From an uncultured Corynebacterium sp. (GTDB lineage: Bacteria; Actinomycetota; Actinomycetes; Mycobacteriales; Mycobacteriaceae), in contig NZ_CAMIHZ010000001.1 in assembly GCF_946222305.1 (NCBI RefSeq), positions 62,001-126,000 of the forward strand: a stretch of 64,000 nt of DNA, read 5' to 3'. This document shows, piece after piece, positions 1-8,861 of this stretch (positions are counted from its first letter, which is position 1; every line of letters starts with the position of its first letter). The translations under genes and the position numbers were made by a program. The notes beneath the pieces are model-generated. The model was not told the origin of the DNA and did not search any database. It worked only from the letters and a program-made list of their open reading frames with translations.

Positions 1-2
1 AC

Positions 3-95
3 GCGCCGGTAATTCCGGTCACCCCCAAGGGCAATGATGCGTTCATTCTGCGCGGTGGATTCATCCCAGCTCCGGTGCACGGTTTCCGAAATTAA
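3..95 (+). CDS. C-terminal end of an unrecognised protein (5' part lies outside the window)
   Basis: An open frame enters from the left edge and ends at TAA 93-95, giving about 30 residues that end in VHGFRN. The frame is convergent with the ABC-F gene and stops 27 bp before it. The tail (VTPKGNDAF..., then a Gly/Pro-rich end) carries no motif I can assign. The other two plus-strand frames contain stops in this stretch, so this is the only frame that could be the end of a gene. The family is unknown. Confidence 0.45.
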   Translation, partial: APVIPVTPKGNDAFILRGGFIPAPVHGFRN

Positions 96-122
96 TTTGG
101 CGGTGAAACGGAAAAGGCGCAG

Positions 123-1754
123 CTACGCCAGCTCCACGATCTCCATGTAATCGTCAGACCAGAGGTCCTCGGTGCCATCGGGCAAGACAATGACCCGCTC
201 TGGTTCGAGGGCTTTCACGGCGCCTGGGTCGTGGGTGACGAGGACGACCGCGCCGGTGTAGGTGCGCAAAGCATCCAGCACCTGCTCGCGGGATTGCGGA
301 TCGAGGTTATTGGTCGGCTCGTCAAGCAAGAGCACGTTGGCCCGCGAGCTCACCAATGTGGCCAGTGCGAGGCGGGTTTTTTCACCACCGGAGAGGGTGC
401 CCGCCGGTTGGTTCAATTGTTCCCCGCTGAACATGAAGGCGCCCAACAGACCACGCAAATCCTGCTCACCAGCATCGGGGCACGCCGCGATAGCGTTTTC
501 CCACACGGACTTTTCGCCGTCGATTGTGTCGTGCTCCTGGGCGAAATAACCTACCTTCAGGCCGTAGCCGGAAACAATTCCACCCTCGCCATCCGTGCGT
601 TCCACTCCCGCGAGCAGCTTCAGCAACGTGGTCTTACCCGCACCGTTGAAGCCGAGAACAACGACACGACTGCCTTTATCGATCGCCAAATCCACGCCCG
701 CGAAAACTTCCAGCGAGCCGTACATCTTCGTCAACCCCTTGGCATTCATCGGGGTCTTGCCACATGGGGCGGGCTCGGGGAAGCTGATGGAAGCCACACG
801 GTCTTCTATACGGACTTCGTCCAACTCCCCCATCATGCGATCCGCACGAGCAGCCATCTGCTTGGCAGCTTTCGCCTTGGTAGCTTTCGCCCCCAATTTA
901 TCGGCCTGTTGGCGCAGAGCACTAGCTTTCTTTTCAGCATTCGCGCGCTCCCGCCGACGGCGAGCTTCGTCAGTCGCGCGGGCGTCAAGATACTTCTTCC
1001 AACCCATGTTGTATACGTCCGCCTCGCCGCGAACCGCATCGAGGAACCAAATCTTGTTACAGACGTCTTCGAGCAGTTCGACATCGTGGCTGATCATGAT
1101 CAACCCGCCCTCGTGTTTCGACAGGAAATCACGCAGCCACGTGATGGAATCCGCATCCAAGTGGTTCGTTGGCTCGTCCAACAAAAGCGTGGTGGCGGAG
1201 CGGCCGGAACCACTCGTAGCAGCGAAGAGAATTTGCGCCAACTCCACGCGGCGACGCTGACCACCCGAGAGTGTTTTTAGCTGCTGATCGAGCACGCGCT
1301 CGGGCAATCCCAGAGCATCGCAGATCCGAGCCGCCTCGCTATCAGCCTCATAGCCACCCAAGGCGTGGTAGCGCTCCTCCATACGGCTGTATTTGGCGAT
1401 AGCGGCATCGCGGGCAGAATCGGACGTCGTGGTTTCCATGATGTCTTGCTGCTTATCCATGGAACGCCGAATCTGGTCGAGACCGCGAGCAGACAGCACT
1501 CGGTCGCGAGCAGTCTGGTTGATATCACCTTCTTTCGAATCCTGCGGCAGGTACCCGATCTCACCACTGCGGGTGACGGACCCTCCATAAGGTTCGCCCT
1601 CACCTGCAAGGATGCGCATAGTCGTAGTCTTTCCTGCACCGTTTCGCCCGACGAGCCCAATTCGGTCACCCGGCTGCACACGTAGCATTTGGCCGGGCGC
1701 GTTCAACAGGGTGCGGGCCCCCACGCGCACCTCGAGGTCATTAGTCACAATCAC
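123..1754 (-). CDS. ABC-F family ATP-binding protein (ribosome-associated type)
   Basis: This 543-residue soluble protein has two ABC ATPase domains and no membrane segment, the layout of the ABC-F family (EttA/Uup/antibiotic-protection group) that acts on ribosomes rather than in transport. The first domain has a Walker A GRNGAGKT at about residues 36-43, an LSGGQ signature and LLLDEPTNHLD. The second has GFNGAGKTT, LSGGE and LLLDEPTNNLD. Between them lies a highly charged Ala/Lys/Arg-rich linker (roughly 255-310), matching the inter-domain arm of the family. The start is GTG at 1754 (MIVTNDLEVRV); no better start precedes the first beta strand. It diverges from the lycopene cyclase gene. 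Sequence alone does not show whether it is a general translation factor or gives antibiotic protection. Confidence 0.9.
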   Translation of the reverse strand: MIVTNDLEVRVGARTLLNAPGQMLRVQPGDRIGLVGRNGAGKTTTMRILAGEGEPYGGSVTRSGEIGYLPQDSKEGDINQTARDRVLSARGLDQIRRSMDKQQDIMETTTSDSARDAAIAKYSRMEERYHALGGYEADSEAARICDALGLPERVLDQQLKTLSGGQRRRVELAQILFAATSGSGRSATTLLLDEPTNHLDADSITWLRDFLSKHEGGLIMISHDVELLEDVCNKIWFLDAVRGEADVYNMGWKKYLDARATDEARRRRERANAEKKASALRQQADKLGAKATKAKAAKQMAARADRMMGELDEVRIEDRVASISFPEPAPCGKTPMNAKGLTKMYGSLEVFAGVDLAIDKGSRVVVLGFNGAGKTTLLKLLAGVERTDGEGGIVSGYGLKVGYFAQEHDTIDGEKSVWENAIAACPDAGEQDLRGLLGAFMFSGEQLNQPAGTLSGGEKTRLALATLVSSRANVLLLDEPTNNLDPQSREQVLDALRTYTGAVVLVTHDPGAVKALEPERVIVLPDGTEDLWSDDYMEIVELA

Positions 1755-1821
1755 AACGATTCACCCTATCAGCACCCGGTCGGGGCTCTGCACAGCCATC
1801 TCGCCCTACCGACGTGCGACA

Positions 1822-3033
1822 ATGGCAGACGTGCATATTCACGTTGAAGGTCTTGGCCCAGCCGGCACCGCCTTTGCCCTGCGAGCGCTCGCGCGTGGCC
1901 ACCACGTCACAGCCGCGGAACCGAAGTGGCCCGACTTAACTTGGCCTGCCACGTACGGCGTGATTGAAACCGATGTCCCCACCTGGGCGGACACATGGTT
2001 TAACCCGCCACACCACGTCACCGTCCGCACGCCGCACCCCCGCGTGCTTCCCTATCGCTACCGCATGATGGACAAATCCGCGATGCTGGGCGATCTCCTT
2101 AGCGCGGTACATGATGGTCGACTCACCATCTCCACCCACTCCACCCAGGACATGCGCGCTGACGTCATCATCTCCGCGCACGGCGCCCCCTCCCCTGACC
2201 TAGCCCTACAGCAGCTCGCCGTAGGCTATGTCTTCGCCCCATGCGGCGGTCATTCTTCTTCTCATACCGACGCCCACCTCTTCCCCCCAGTCACTTCACC
2301 TGGGTCAACACCACAACCTTGCTTCATGGATTGGACCCCCACCGCGGACGGTGAAGGCTTCCCTCCCAGTTTCCTTTATATCCAGCCGGCAGAAGACGGG
2401 CTGCTCATCGAGGAAACCGTCCTGACCACCCACGCGGATGCGGACAGTCACATCCCCGAGCTCACCCGCCGGCTCGACAGGCGCTTGCAGACCCCCGAGC
2501 TGCGCGATTTCGCTGCATCCGCCACCTTCGTCCGGAGAGAAACAGTCGCAATTCCCATGGGCACCCGCCAAAGGCCGTGGCACTTCCCAGGGCACACCGA
2601 GCGGGGAGCGAAACAATACTTTTTCGGCGCGAGCGGCGGCCTCATCCACCCCGCAACCGGATACAGCGTGGGAGCTTCACTCAACGCGGTCGACGACATT
2701 CTCAACGCCCTGGAGTCCACGCGGTCTCTACGACACCGTGCTGTCGCATTCATCCAGCGGGAGCTAGCTTATCTCCTGCGCCAAGTCGGTGGCGAACTCA
2801 TCGCCCGGGCCGACCACCGTACCTTGTTGGACTTTTTCGATTGCTTCTTCAGAATGCCGGCAAAACGGCAACTGGCCTATTTGACGGGGCACAACGGCGT
2901 CGAAGTGATGAAAACCATGTGGGCCTTGCGACAGCTAACAGGATTCCGGCATCCTTTCCTGCAACCCCTATGGAAAAATCCCCGCGACCTGTACCGCGCC
3001 ATTCGGCGGCGAGTACAGGGCCAGCGGGGATAG
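1822..3033 (+). CDS. lycopene cyclase, CrtL/CrtY flavoprotein type
   Basis: The predicted 403-residue protein starts with a Rossmann dinucleotide-binding motif (VEGLGPAGTAFALRAL, residues 8-23) and contains the two signatures of plant/cyanobacterial-type lycopene beta-cyclases: an (F/L)xEET-like segment LLIEET (194-199) and GGLIHPATGYSVG (272-284). This family cyclises the ends of lycopene to beta-rings using bound FAD. ATG 1822 is chosen because it directly precedes the Rossmann strand; upstream codons in frame overlap the divergent ABC-F gene. No other carotenoid gene lies nearby. C. glutamicum is known for a different, heterodimeric membrane cyclase, so this soluble type is notable. The exact substrate is inferred; a related FAD oxidoreductase role is possible. 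Confidence 0.75.
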   Translation: MADVHIHVEGLGPAGTAFALRALARGHHVTAAEPKWPDLTWPATYGVIETDVPTWADTWFNPPHHVTVRTPHPRVLPYRYRMMDKSAMLGDLLSAVHDGRLTISTHSTQDMRADVIISAHGAPSPDLALQQLAVGYVFAPCGGHSSSHTDAHLFPPVTSPGSTPQPCFMDWTPTADGEGFPPSFLYIQPAEDGLLIEETVLTTHADADSHIPELTRRLDRRLQTPELRDFAASATFVRRETVAIPMGTRQRPWHFPGHTERGAKQYFFGASGGLIHPATGYSVGASLNAVDDILNALESTRSLRHRAVAFIQRELAYLLRQVGGELIARADHRTLLDFFDCFFRMPAKRQLAYLTGHNGVEVMKTMWALRQLTGFRHPFLQPLWKNPRDLYRAIRRRVQGQRG

Positions 3034-3044
3034 GAGGGCCGAAC

Positions 3045-3578
3045 CTAGACCGAGAAGCCCAAATAACGCAGCTGCTCGCGGCCCTCTTCGTTGATCATGT
3101 GTGGACCCCACGGTGGCGTCCACACCCAGTTCAGGCGCAAATCGGTGATCTCATCGATTCCCCCAACCACGGCAGATTGGGACTGGTCCTCCAACATGTC
3201 CGTCAAGGGACAAGCCGGTGAGGTGAGGGTCATGTTGACCACCGCAGTCGAGCCTTCGACCCACACGTCGTAGACCAACCCCAGGTCCACGACGTTGATG
3301 CCCAGTTCGGGGTCGATAACGTCCAACAGGCACTCTTCGACCTTGCCGGCGAGCTCCACTTGCTCCTGGGTGGGATTTGCCGGTGGCTGCGGAACGTCAT
3401 TCAGCGGCGATGGATCCATCTGCGGAGCCGCTGGGTTCGCAGCAGTCTCGGCTCCATTAGCAGTCGTGTTCTCGGTTGCGGCTGCGTTGTCGGTCGCCTC
3501 CGGCGTGTTGTCGGTGGCAACTGGTGCGTTAGTGGTCGAGGTGTTCTCTGTGGTGTTTGTGGTTTCTTCGTTCGTCAT
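3045..3578 (-). CDS. sufT: SufT-like (DUF59/MIP18 family) iron-sulfur assembly factor with a low-complexity N-terminal tail
   Basis: Residues about 72-177 form the DUF59 domain: DPELGINVVDLGLVYDV (89-105), the conserved TSPACPL with Cys123, and a C-terminal WTPPWGPHMI. The family takes part in maturation of Fe-S proteins. The gene is last in the suf operon, 53 bp after sufU, as expected. Residues 1-70 are unusual: almost only Thr, Asn, Ala, Glu, Pro and Asp, with no predicted fold. The ATG at 3578 has a good ribosome-binding sequence (GGAGCTACC region), and the tail remains in frame without a better internal start before residue 54. Function of the tail is unknown. Confidence 0.88.
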   Translation of the reverse strand: MTNEETTNTTENTSTTNAPVATDNTPEATDNAAATENTTANGAETAANPAAPQMDPSPLNDVPQPPANPTQEQVELAGKVEECLLDVIDPELGINVVDLGLVYDVWVEGSTAVVNMTLTSPACPLTDMLEDQSQSAVVGGIDEITDLRLNWVWTPPWGPHMINEEGREQLRYLGFSV

Positions 3579-3631
3579 AGCGGGTAGCTCCTTTCGCGGG
3601 GCTTTACCGTGGTTGCTGGTTTAGTCAGTTT

Positions 3632-4090
3632 CTATTCTGACGCCGGCGGTTCCACGCCCGCGTCAATTGAAGCGGCTTCGAAGGCCTTCCACCCCAGCAA
3701 CGCGCACTTCACGCGGGCGGGATACTTCGACACACCGGAGAAGGCCACACCATCGCCGATGATTTCGTCATCGCCCTCGATCTTGCCACGGGACGTGACC
3801 ATCTTCTCGAACTCGGCGAGCTTGGCGAAGGCCTCCTCAACGGGTTGACCCACAATCTCTTCAGCCATGACCGAGGTGGATGCTTGGCTGATGGAGCACC
3901 CGATTGCATCGTAGGAGACGTCCTCAACGGTTTTGCCGTCTTCACTAATCTTCACGCGCAGCGTGAGCTCGTCTCCGCAGGAGGTGTTGACGTGGTGTAC
4001 TTCCGCGTCGAATGGATCACGCAAACCTGCATGCTGTGGGTGCTTGTAGTGGTCGAGGATGACCTCTTGGTACATCTGTTCCAGCTTCAT
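3632..4090 (-). CDS. sufU: SufU iron-sulfur cluster assembly / sulfur-acceptor protein
   Basis: This 152-residue protein is the SufU partner of the cysteine desulfurase SufS. The zinc/sulfur-relay ligands are all present: Cys38 and Asp40 in NTSCGD, Cys65 in IGCSIS and Cys129 in VKCALLGW. In Gram-positive SufU this set binds zinc and accepts persulfide from SufS. The start codon overlaps the sufS stop (TAATG at 4092-4088), showing translational coupling within the suf operon. Length is normal for the family. Confidence 0.95.
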   Translation of the reverse strand: MKLEQMYQEVILDHYKHPQHAGLRDPFDAEVHHVNTSCGDELTLRVKISEDGKTVEDVSYDAIGCSISQASTSVMAEEIVGQPVEEAFAKLAEFEKMVTSRGKIEGDDEIIGDGVAFSGVSKYPARVKCALLGWKAFEAASIDAGVEPPASE

Positions 4091-5334
4091 TATGCTCCAA
4101 AGAATTCTTGCGCCTTGTGGATCGCTGCCACGAGCGCATCCACCTCTTCACGGGTGTTGTAAATGTAGAAGCTAGCGCGAGCCGTGGCTTGCACGCCCAA
4201 GCAGGTGTGGGCCGGCCACGCGCAATGGTGGCCCACGCGGATGCACACGCCCTGGTCGTCAACGACCTGGCCGAGGTCATGCGGATGAATGCCATCCACC
4301 ACAAAGCTCACCGCACTGCCCCGGTCCACTGCCTCAGCCGGACCGATGATCCGCAGCCCATTAATCGCGGAAAGCTTTTCAAGGGCATATGCCGTGAGGC
4401 AGTTTTCGTGCGCAGCAACGTTGTCCATGCCGAGCTCACGAAGGTAGCGCACCGCTGCACCGAAACCGACCACCTGAGAGGTCATCTGGGTACCCGCTTC
4501 AAAGCGTTGCGGGATCTCAGTGAACGTGGAACCCTCCATCGTCACCTTTTCGATCATCGATCCGCCGGTGAGGAAAGGGGGCAAGTCGGCGAGCAACTCG
4601 TGCTTTCCATACAGCGCGCCCACACCGTTGGGGCCCAGCATTTTGTGCGCGGAAAACGCCGCAAAGTCCACATCGAGCTCGTGAAAGTTAACGGGCATGT
4701 GAGGGACGGACTGGCAGGCGTCAAGAACAAAGAGTGCCCCGACGGCATGGGTCCGGCGAACTGCTTCTGCTACATCGAGCACCGCGCCGGTCACGTTGGA
4801 CTGATGGGTCAGCGCTACGACCTTGGTTTTATCCGTCAATTCCAACGAGTCTAGGTCAATACGACCGTCCTCGGTGGCGGAGTACCACTTCAGTGTGGCG
4901 CCTGTGCGCCGTGCCAGCTCCTGCCAAGGCACGAGGTTTGCGTGGTGCTCCAGTTCGGAGACCACGATCTCGTCCCCGGCTTTCACCTGCCACTTCCCCG
5001 CCCGATCGTCACCAAGAACGTAAGCGACCTCGTTGAGCGCTTCGGTGGCGTTCTTCGTGAAAACGAGCTCGGCGTAATCGGCACCCACAAACTCGGCGAT
5101 ATCTTCGCGAGCCGTTTCGTACGCATCCGTAGCTTCCTCCGCGATTTGATACGCGCCACGGTGCACGGGTGCGTTACAACGGGTGAGGAAATCACGTTCT
5201 GCATCGAGAACCTGAACCGGGCGCTGTGAGGTCGCTCCGGAGTCTAGGTAGACCAGGGGGCGGCCATCACGGACGGTGCGGGACAGGATGGGGAAATCTT
5301 TCCTGATCGCAGTGGTGTCCAATGATGTGCTCAT
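4090..5334 (-). CDS. sufS: SufS cysteine desulfurase (class II)
   Basis: This 414-residue PLP enzyme takes sulfur from cysteine for Fe-S cluster assembly. The PLP lysine is Lys231 in FSAHKMLGPNGVG, and the catalytic cysteine is Cys371 in GHHCAWPAH, where the persulfide forms. The start is set at ATG 5334 (MSTSLDTTAIRKDFPIL), which lies just after sufC and is preceded by AAGGAGA at about 13 nt. The frame stays open upstream to 5466, but that would overlap sufC. It is followed by sufU with a 1-nt overlap. Confidence 0.95.
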   Translation of the reverse strand: MSTSLDTTAIRKDFPILSRTVRDGRPLVYLDSGATSQRPVQVLDAERDFLTRCNAPVHRGAYQIAEEATDAYETAREDIAEFVGADYAELVFTKNATEALNEVAYVLGDDRAGKWQVKAGDEIVVSELEHHANLVPWQELARRTGATLKWYSATEDGRIDLDSLELTDKTKVVALTHQSNVTGAVLDVAEAVRRTHAVGALFVLDACQSVPHMPVNFHELDVDFAAFSAHKMLGPNGVGALYGKHELLADLPPFLTGGSMIEKVTMEGSTFTEIPQRFEAGTQMTSQVVGFGAAVRYLRELGMDNVAAHENCLTAYALEKLSAINGLRIIGPAEAVDRGSAVSFVVDGIHPHDLGQVVDDQGVCIRVGHHCAWPAHTCLGVQATARASFYIYNTREEVDALVAAIHKAQEFFGA

Positions 5335-5407
5335 GGGATGGGAAAATCTCCTTGAATCAGAGTGTTTTAGCGGTGACGGTGGCTGGGGGCTGGCCCCAGC
5401 GACGGGC

Positions 5408-6166
5408 TTACTTGACGAACTTCTCGTAGCCTTCGGCCTCGAGCTGCTCAGCGAGCTCAGGGCCACCGGACTCGACGATGCGACCGCCAGCGAAGACGTG
5501 CACGTGGTCAGGCTTCACGTAGTTGAGAATGCGCTGGTAGTGAGTAATCATCAGAACGCCGCCGTTCTCGCGCTCCTTGTAGCGGTTGATGCCCTCGGAT
5601 ACGACACGCAAAGCATCGACGTCCAGACCGGAATCGGTCTCATCGAGGATGGCGAACTTGGGCTTGAGCAGCCCCAGCTGCAGAACCTCGTGGCGCTTCT
5701 TCTCACCACCGGAGAAACCTTCGTTGACGGAACGCTCGGAGAAGGATGGGTCGATGTCCAGCTCCTCCATTGCGCCACGGGCTTCCTTGACCCACTCGCG
5801 GATCTTTGGAGCTTCGCCACGGACAGCAGAAGCTGCGGAGCGGAGGAAGTTAGCCATCGATACGCCAGGTACTTCCACTGGGTACTGCATGGCCAGGAAA
5901 AGACCTGCGCGAGCGCGCTCGTCAACCTCCATATCCAGCAGGTTCTCGCCGTCTAGCAGGACCTCGCCCTCGGTGATTTCGTAGCGTGGGTGGCCGGCAA
6001 TGGCGTAAGAGAGGGTGGACTTACCGGAACCGTTAGGACCCATGATGGCGTGGGTTTCACCGGAGTTAATGGTGAGGTTTACGCCGTGCAGAATGGGCTT
6101 TGGATCTTCGTTCTCGTCAGCGGGAACAACCTGGGCGTGCAGGTTCTTGATCTCGAGAGTGCTCAT
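5408..6166 (-). CDS. sufC: SufC Fe-S assembly ATPase
   Basis: SufC is the ABC-type ATPase that drives the SufBCD scaffold. The 252-residue protein has Walker A GPNGSGKS (43-50), signature FSGGEKKR, and a Walker B ILDETDSGLD with the SufC-specific DSGLD. There are no membrane segments. It sits between sufD and sufS, and its ATG at 6166 is preceded by a GAAAGG sequence. The protein acts in the cytosol with the two adjacent scaffold subunits. Confidence 0.96.
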   Translation of the reverse strand: MSTLEIKNLHAQVVPADENEDPKPILHGVNLTINSGETHAIMGPNGSGKSTLSYAIAGHPRYEITEGEVLLDGENLLDMEVDERARAGLFLAMQYPVEVPGVSMANFLRSAASAVRGEAPKIREWVKEARGAMEELDIDPSFSERSVNEGFSGGEKKRHEVLQLGLLKPKFAILDETDSGLDVDALRVVSEGINRYKERENGGVLMITHYQRILNYVKPDHVHVFAGGRIVESGGPELAEQLEAEGYEKFVK

Positions 6167-6212
6167 AGTGTTTCTAAATACCTTTCGCTAAGCAGGGTGA
6201 AATTGGCGCGGG

Positions 6213-7418
6213 TTAAAGAACCGTGGAAGACAGCTCTTCCTCGACCTTGGCTTCCAGTTCTTCGCGGATGTTTTCCAGAGGGATGCGCTTGATGACATCG
6301 GTGAAGAAACCGCGCACAATCAGCATCTTGGCCTGTGCCTTGGGGATTCCTCGCGATTGCAGGTAGAACATCTGCTCATCGTCGAAACGACCGACGGTGG
6401 CGGCGTGGCCGGCGCCGACGATCTCACCAGTCTGAATCTCCAGGTTGGGAACAGAATCTGCCCGAGCACCCGTCGTGAGAATGAGGTTGTTGTTCTTCTC
6501 GTAGGTGTCCGTACCGGTGGCATCTGGACGAATCAGTACGTCACCGATCCACGCTGTGCGCGCCTCATTCGCACGCGTTTGCTTGCCGGCCTCACCCTGC
6601 AGAGCGCCCTTGTAGAGCACGTTGGAGCGGCAGTTCTTGATGGAGTGGTCTACCAGCAGACGCTGCTCGAAGTATTGTCCAGCGTCGGCGAAGTACAGAC
6701 CCAGCAATTCTGCGTCACCACCGGGCGCGGTATAGCGAACGTGAGGCACAGAGCGAACGACTTCGCCGCCGAAAGCTGCATAGTAGTGGCGCACGGTCGC
6801 ATCGCGACCAACGAGCAGGTGGCTGTTGGACAGGTGCACGCCATCTCGGTTCCAGTCTTCGAAGACCACGACCGTCAGCTTTGCCCCGTCCCCGACGACG
6901 AACTCAACGTTGTCGGAGTGAGCACCTGAGCCTTGGTAACGGATGTACACGACGGCTTCGGCGTGCGTCTCGAGTTCAACGAGGAGGTTGCCGTAGGACA
7001 CGGCCTCATCGCCGGGTCCATCGATGGTGATGTTGACGGGTTTGTCCAACACGGCGTTCTTCTTCACGAGAACATAGTCCGCCTGGGAGGAGTTTTCCCA
7101 CGCCTGAGCTGCAGCGCGATCCACCGGCGCGCCGGCGCGACCCAAAAGTTCGTCGCCGTTATCGAGTTTGCTGACCTCGACGGCGTCGGAACCAGAAGCA
7201 TCGACCGAGATCTTCGCTGGAGAAGCAGCGGCAGCCGAGCCATCGTGCAGACCACGCAGACGACGCAGCGGGGTAAAGCGCCAGTCCTCGTCCTTGGCGT
7301 GTGGAACCTGGAAGTCCTCGGTCTTAAAGGAGGTGAAGCGATCGCCCTTGGTTTGGTGATCGGTACCGGCCTTGACCGGGGTGATCTGTGGTTCGGTTTC
7401 CTTCAACTGGGTGGTCAT
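6213..7418 (-). CDS. sufD: SufD scaffold subunit
   Basis: The 401-residue protein belongs to the SufB/SufD beta-helix family. The C-terminal block (HAATVGRFDDEQMFYLQSRG, then AKMLIVRGFF) is the conserved SufC-contact region with the SufD histidine. It forms the SufBC2D complex with its neighbours. It starts with ATG 7418, only 6 bp after the sufB stop, so the two are surely co-transcribed. Length is normal. Confidence 0.95.
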   Translation of the reverse strand: MTTQLKETEPQITPVKAGTDHQTKGDRFTSFKTEDFQVPHAKDEDWRFTPLRRLRGLHDGSAAAASPAKISVDASGSDAVEVSKLDNGDELLGRAGAPVDRAAAQAWENSSQADYVLVKKNAVLDKPVNITIDGPGDEAVSYGNLLVELETHAEAVVYIRYQGSGAHSDNVEFVVGDGAKLTVVVFEDWNRDGVHLSNSHLLVGRDATVRHYYAAFGGEVVRSVPHVRYTAPGGDAELLGLYFADAGQYFEQRLLVDHSIKNCRSNVLYKGALQGEAGKQTRANEARTAWIGDVLIRPDATGTDTYEKNNNLILTTGARADSVPNLEIQTGEIVGAGHAATVGRFDDEQMFYLQSRGIPKAQAKMLIVRGFFTDVIKRIPLENIREELEAKVEEELSSTVL

Positions 7419-7424
7419 GTTGTT

Positions 7425-8855
7425 TTAACCCACCGATCCTTCCATCTGCAGTTCAATGAGGCGGTTGAGCTCCAACGCGTACTCCATTGGCAGCTCCTTG
7501 GCGATTGGTTCGACGAATCCGCGCACAATCATGGCCATGGCTTCCTCTTCTTCGATGCCACGGCTCATCAGGTAGAACAGCTGATCCTCGCTGACCTGGG
7601 AGACAGTGGCCTCGTGGCCCAAGGTGACATGGTCGTTGCGGATGTCGTTGTACGGGTATGTGTCCGAACGAGAAATCGAATCGACCAGCAGCGCATCACA
7701 TTCCACGTTGGAGGCGCAGTGGTGTGCGTTGGCGTGAACCTCCACCAGCCCGCGGTATGCCGCGCGACCGCCGGAACGAGCCACGGACTTGGAGACGATG
7801 TTGGAGGAGGTGTACGGCGCGAGGTGCTTCATCTTTGCACCGGTGTCCTGGAACTGACCCTCACCTGCGAAGGCGACAGACAGTACCTCACCCTTGGCGT
7901 GTGGGCCGGTCATCCAGACTGCTGGGTACTTCATCGTGACCTTGGAACCGATGTTGCCGTCCACCCACTCCATGGTGGCGCCCTCTTCACACTTCGTGCG
8001 CTTGGTGACGAGGTTATAAACGTTGTTGGACCAGTTCTGAATGGTGGTGTAGCGGCAGCGGCCACCCTTCTTCACGATGATCTCAACCACGGCGGAGTGC
8101 AGGGAGTCGGTCTTGTAGATCGGAGCCGTGCAGCCCTCAACGTAGTGAACGTAGGCGCCTTCGTCGACAACTATCAGGGTGCGCTCGAACTGACCCATGT
8201 TCTCGGTGTTAATACGGAAATAGGCCTGCAGCGGGATGTCCACGTGAACACCCTTGGGCACGTAGATAAAGGAACCACCAGACCATACCGCGGTGTTCAG
8301 CGCGGAGAACTTGTTGTCACCGGATGGGATGACGGTACCGAAGTACTCCTCGAACAGTTCGGGGTACTCTCGCAAGCCGGTATCGGTATCCACGAAGATT
8401 ACGCCCTGGCTCTCGAGGTCCTCACGGATCTGGTGGTACACCACCTCGGACTCGTACTGCGCTGCCACACCGGCAACTAAGCGCTGGCGCTCGGCTTCAG
8501 GAATACCCAGCTTGTCGTAGGTGTTCTTAATGTCCTCGGGCAGATCCTCCCAGCTGGTGGCCTGTTTCTCGGTGGAGCGGACAAAGTACTTAATGTTGTC
8601 GAAGTCGATGCCGGACAGGTCGGCGCCCCACGTTGGCATGGGCTTCTTGTCGAAGATATCCAGAGCCTTCAGACGACGCTCCAGCATCCACTCTGGCTCG
8701 TTCTTCTTTGCAGAGATATCACGCACGACCTCTTCGCTAAGACCACGACGGGCGCTGGCACCCGCGTCGTCCTTGTCGTGCCAACCGTAGCCATAAGCTC
8801 CGATTGAGTTGATGATCTCTTCATCTGACTGTGGTTTTTGTGCAGCTTGAGTCAT
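7425..8855 (-). CDS. sufB: SufB scaffold subunit
   Basis: SufB is the core scaffold on which the Fe-S cluster is built. The 476-residue sequence is highly conserved, with GGSFIYVPKGVHVDIPLQAY, VEGCTAPIY and the C-terminal HEATVSQVSEDQLFYLMSRG. The Cys in VEGCTAP is near the site implicated in sulfur acceptance in the family. It begins 6 bp after sufR and heads the structural part of the operon. Confidence 0.96.
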   Translation of the reverse strand: MTQAAQKPQSDEEIINSIGAYGYGWHDKDDAGASARRGLSEEVVRDISAKKNEPEWMLERRLKALDIFDKKPMPTWGADLSGIDFDNIKYFVRSTEKQATSWEDLPEDIKNTYDKLGIPEAERQRLVAGVAAQYESEVVYHQIREDLESQGVIFVDTDTGLREYPELFEEYFGTVIPSGDNKFSALNTAVWSGGSFIYVPKGVHVDIPLQAYFRINTENMGQFERTLIVVDEGAYVHYVEGCTAPIYKTDSLHSAVVEIIVKKGGRCRYTTIQNWSNNVYNLVTKRTKCEEGATMEWVDGNIGSKVTMKYPAVWMTGPHAKGEVLSVAFAGEGQFQDTGAKMKHLAPYTSSNIVSKSVARSGGRAAYRGLVEVHANAHHCASNVECDALLVDSISRSDTYPYNDIRNDHVTLGHEATVSQVSEDQLFYLMSRGIEEEEAMAMIVRGFVEPIAKELPMEYALELNRLIELQMEGSVG

Positions 8856-8861
8856 AGGGAT

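Noticed and set aside
231..1280. Open frame of 349 codons on the plus strand
   Set aside because: Antisense to the ABC-F gene; composition (many His/Gln/Arg) is that of a shadow frame.
6933..8480. Long open frame (515 codons) on the plus strand
   Set aside because: It lies wholly antisense to sufD/sufB, which are highly conserved; its translation has no recognisable domain and follows from the codon bias of the true genes.
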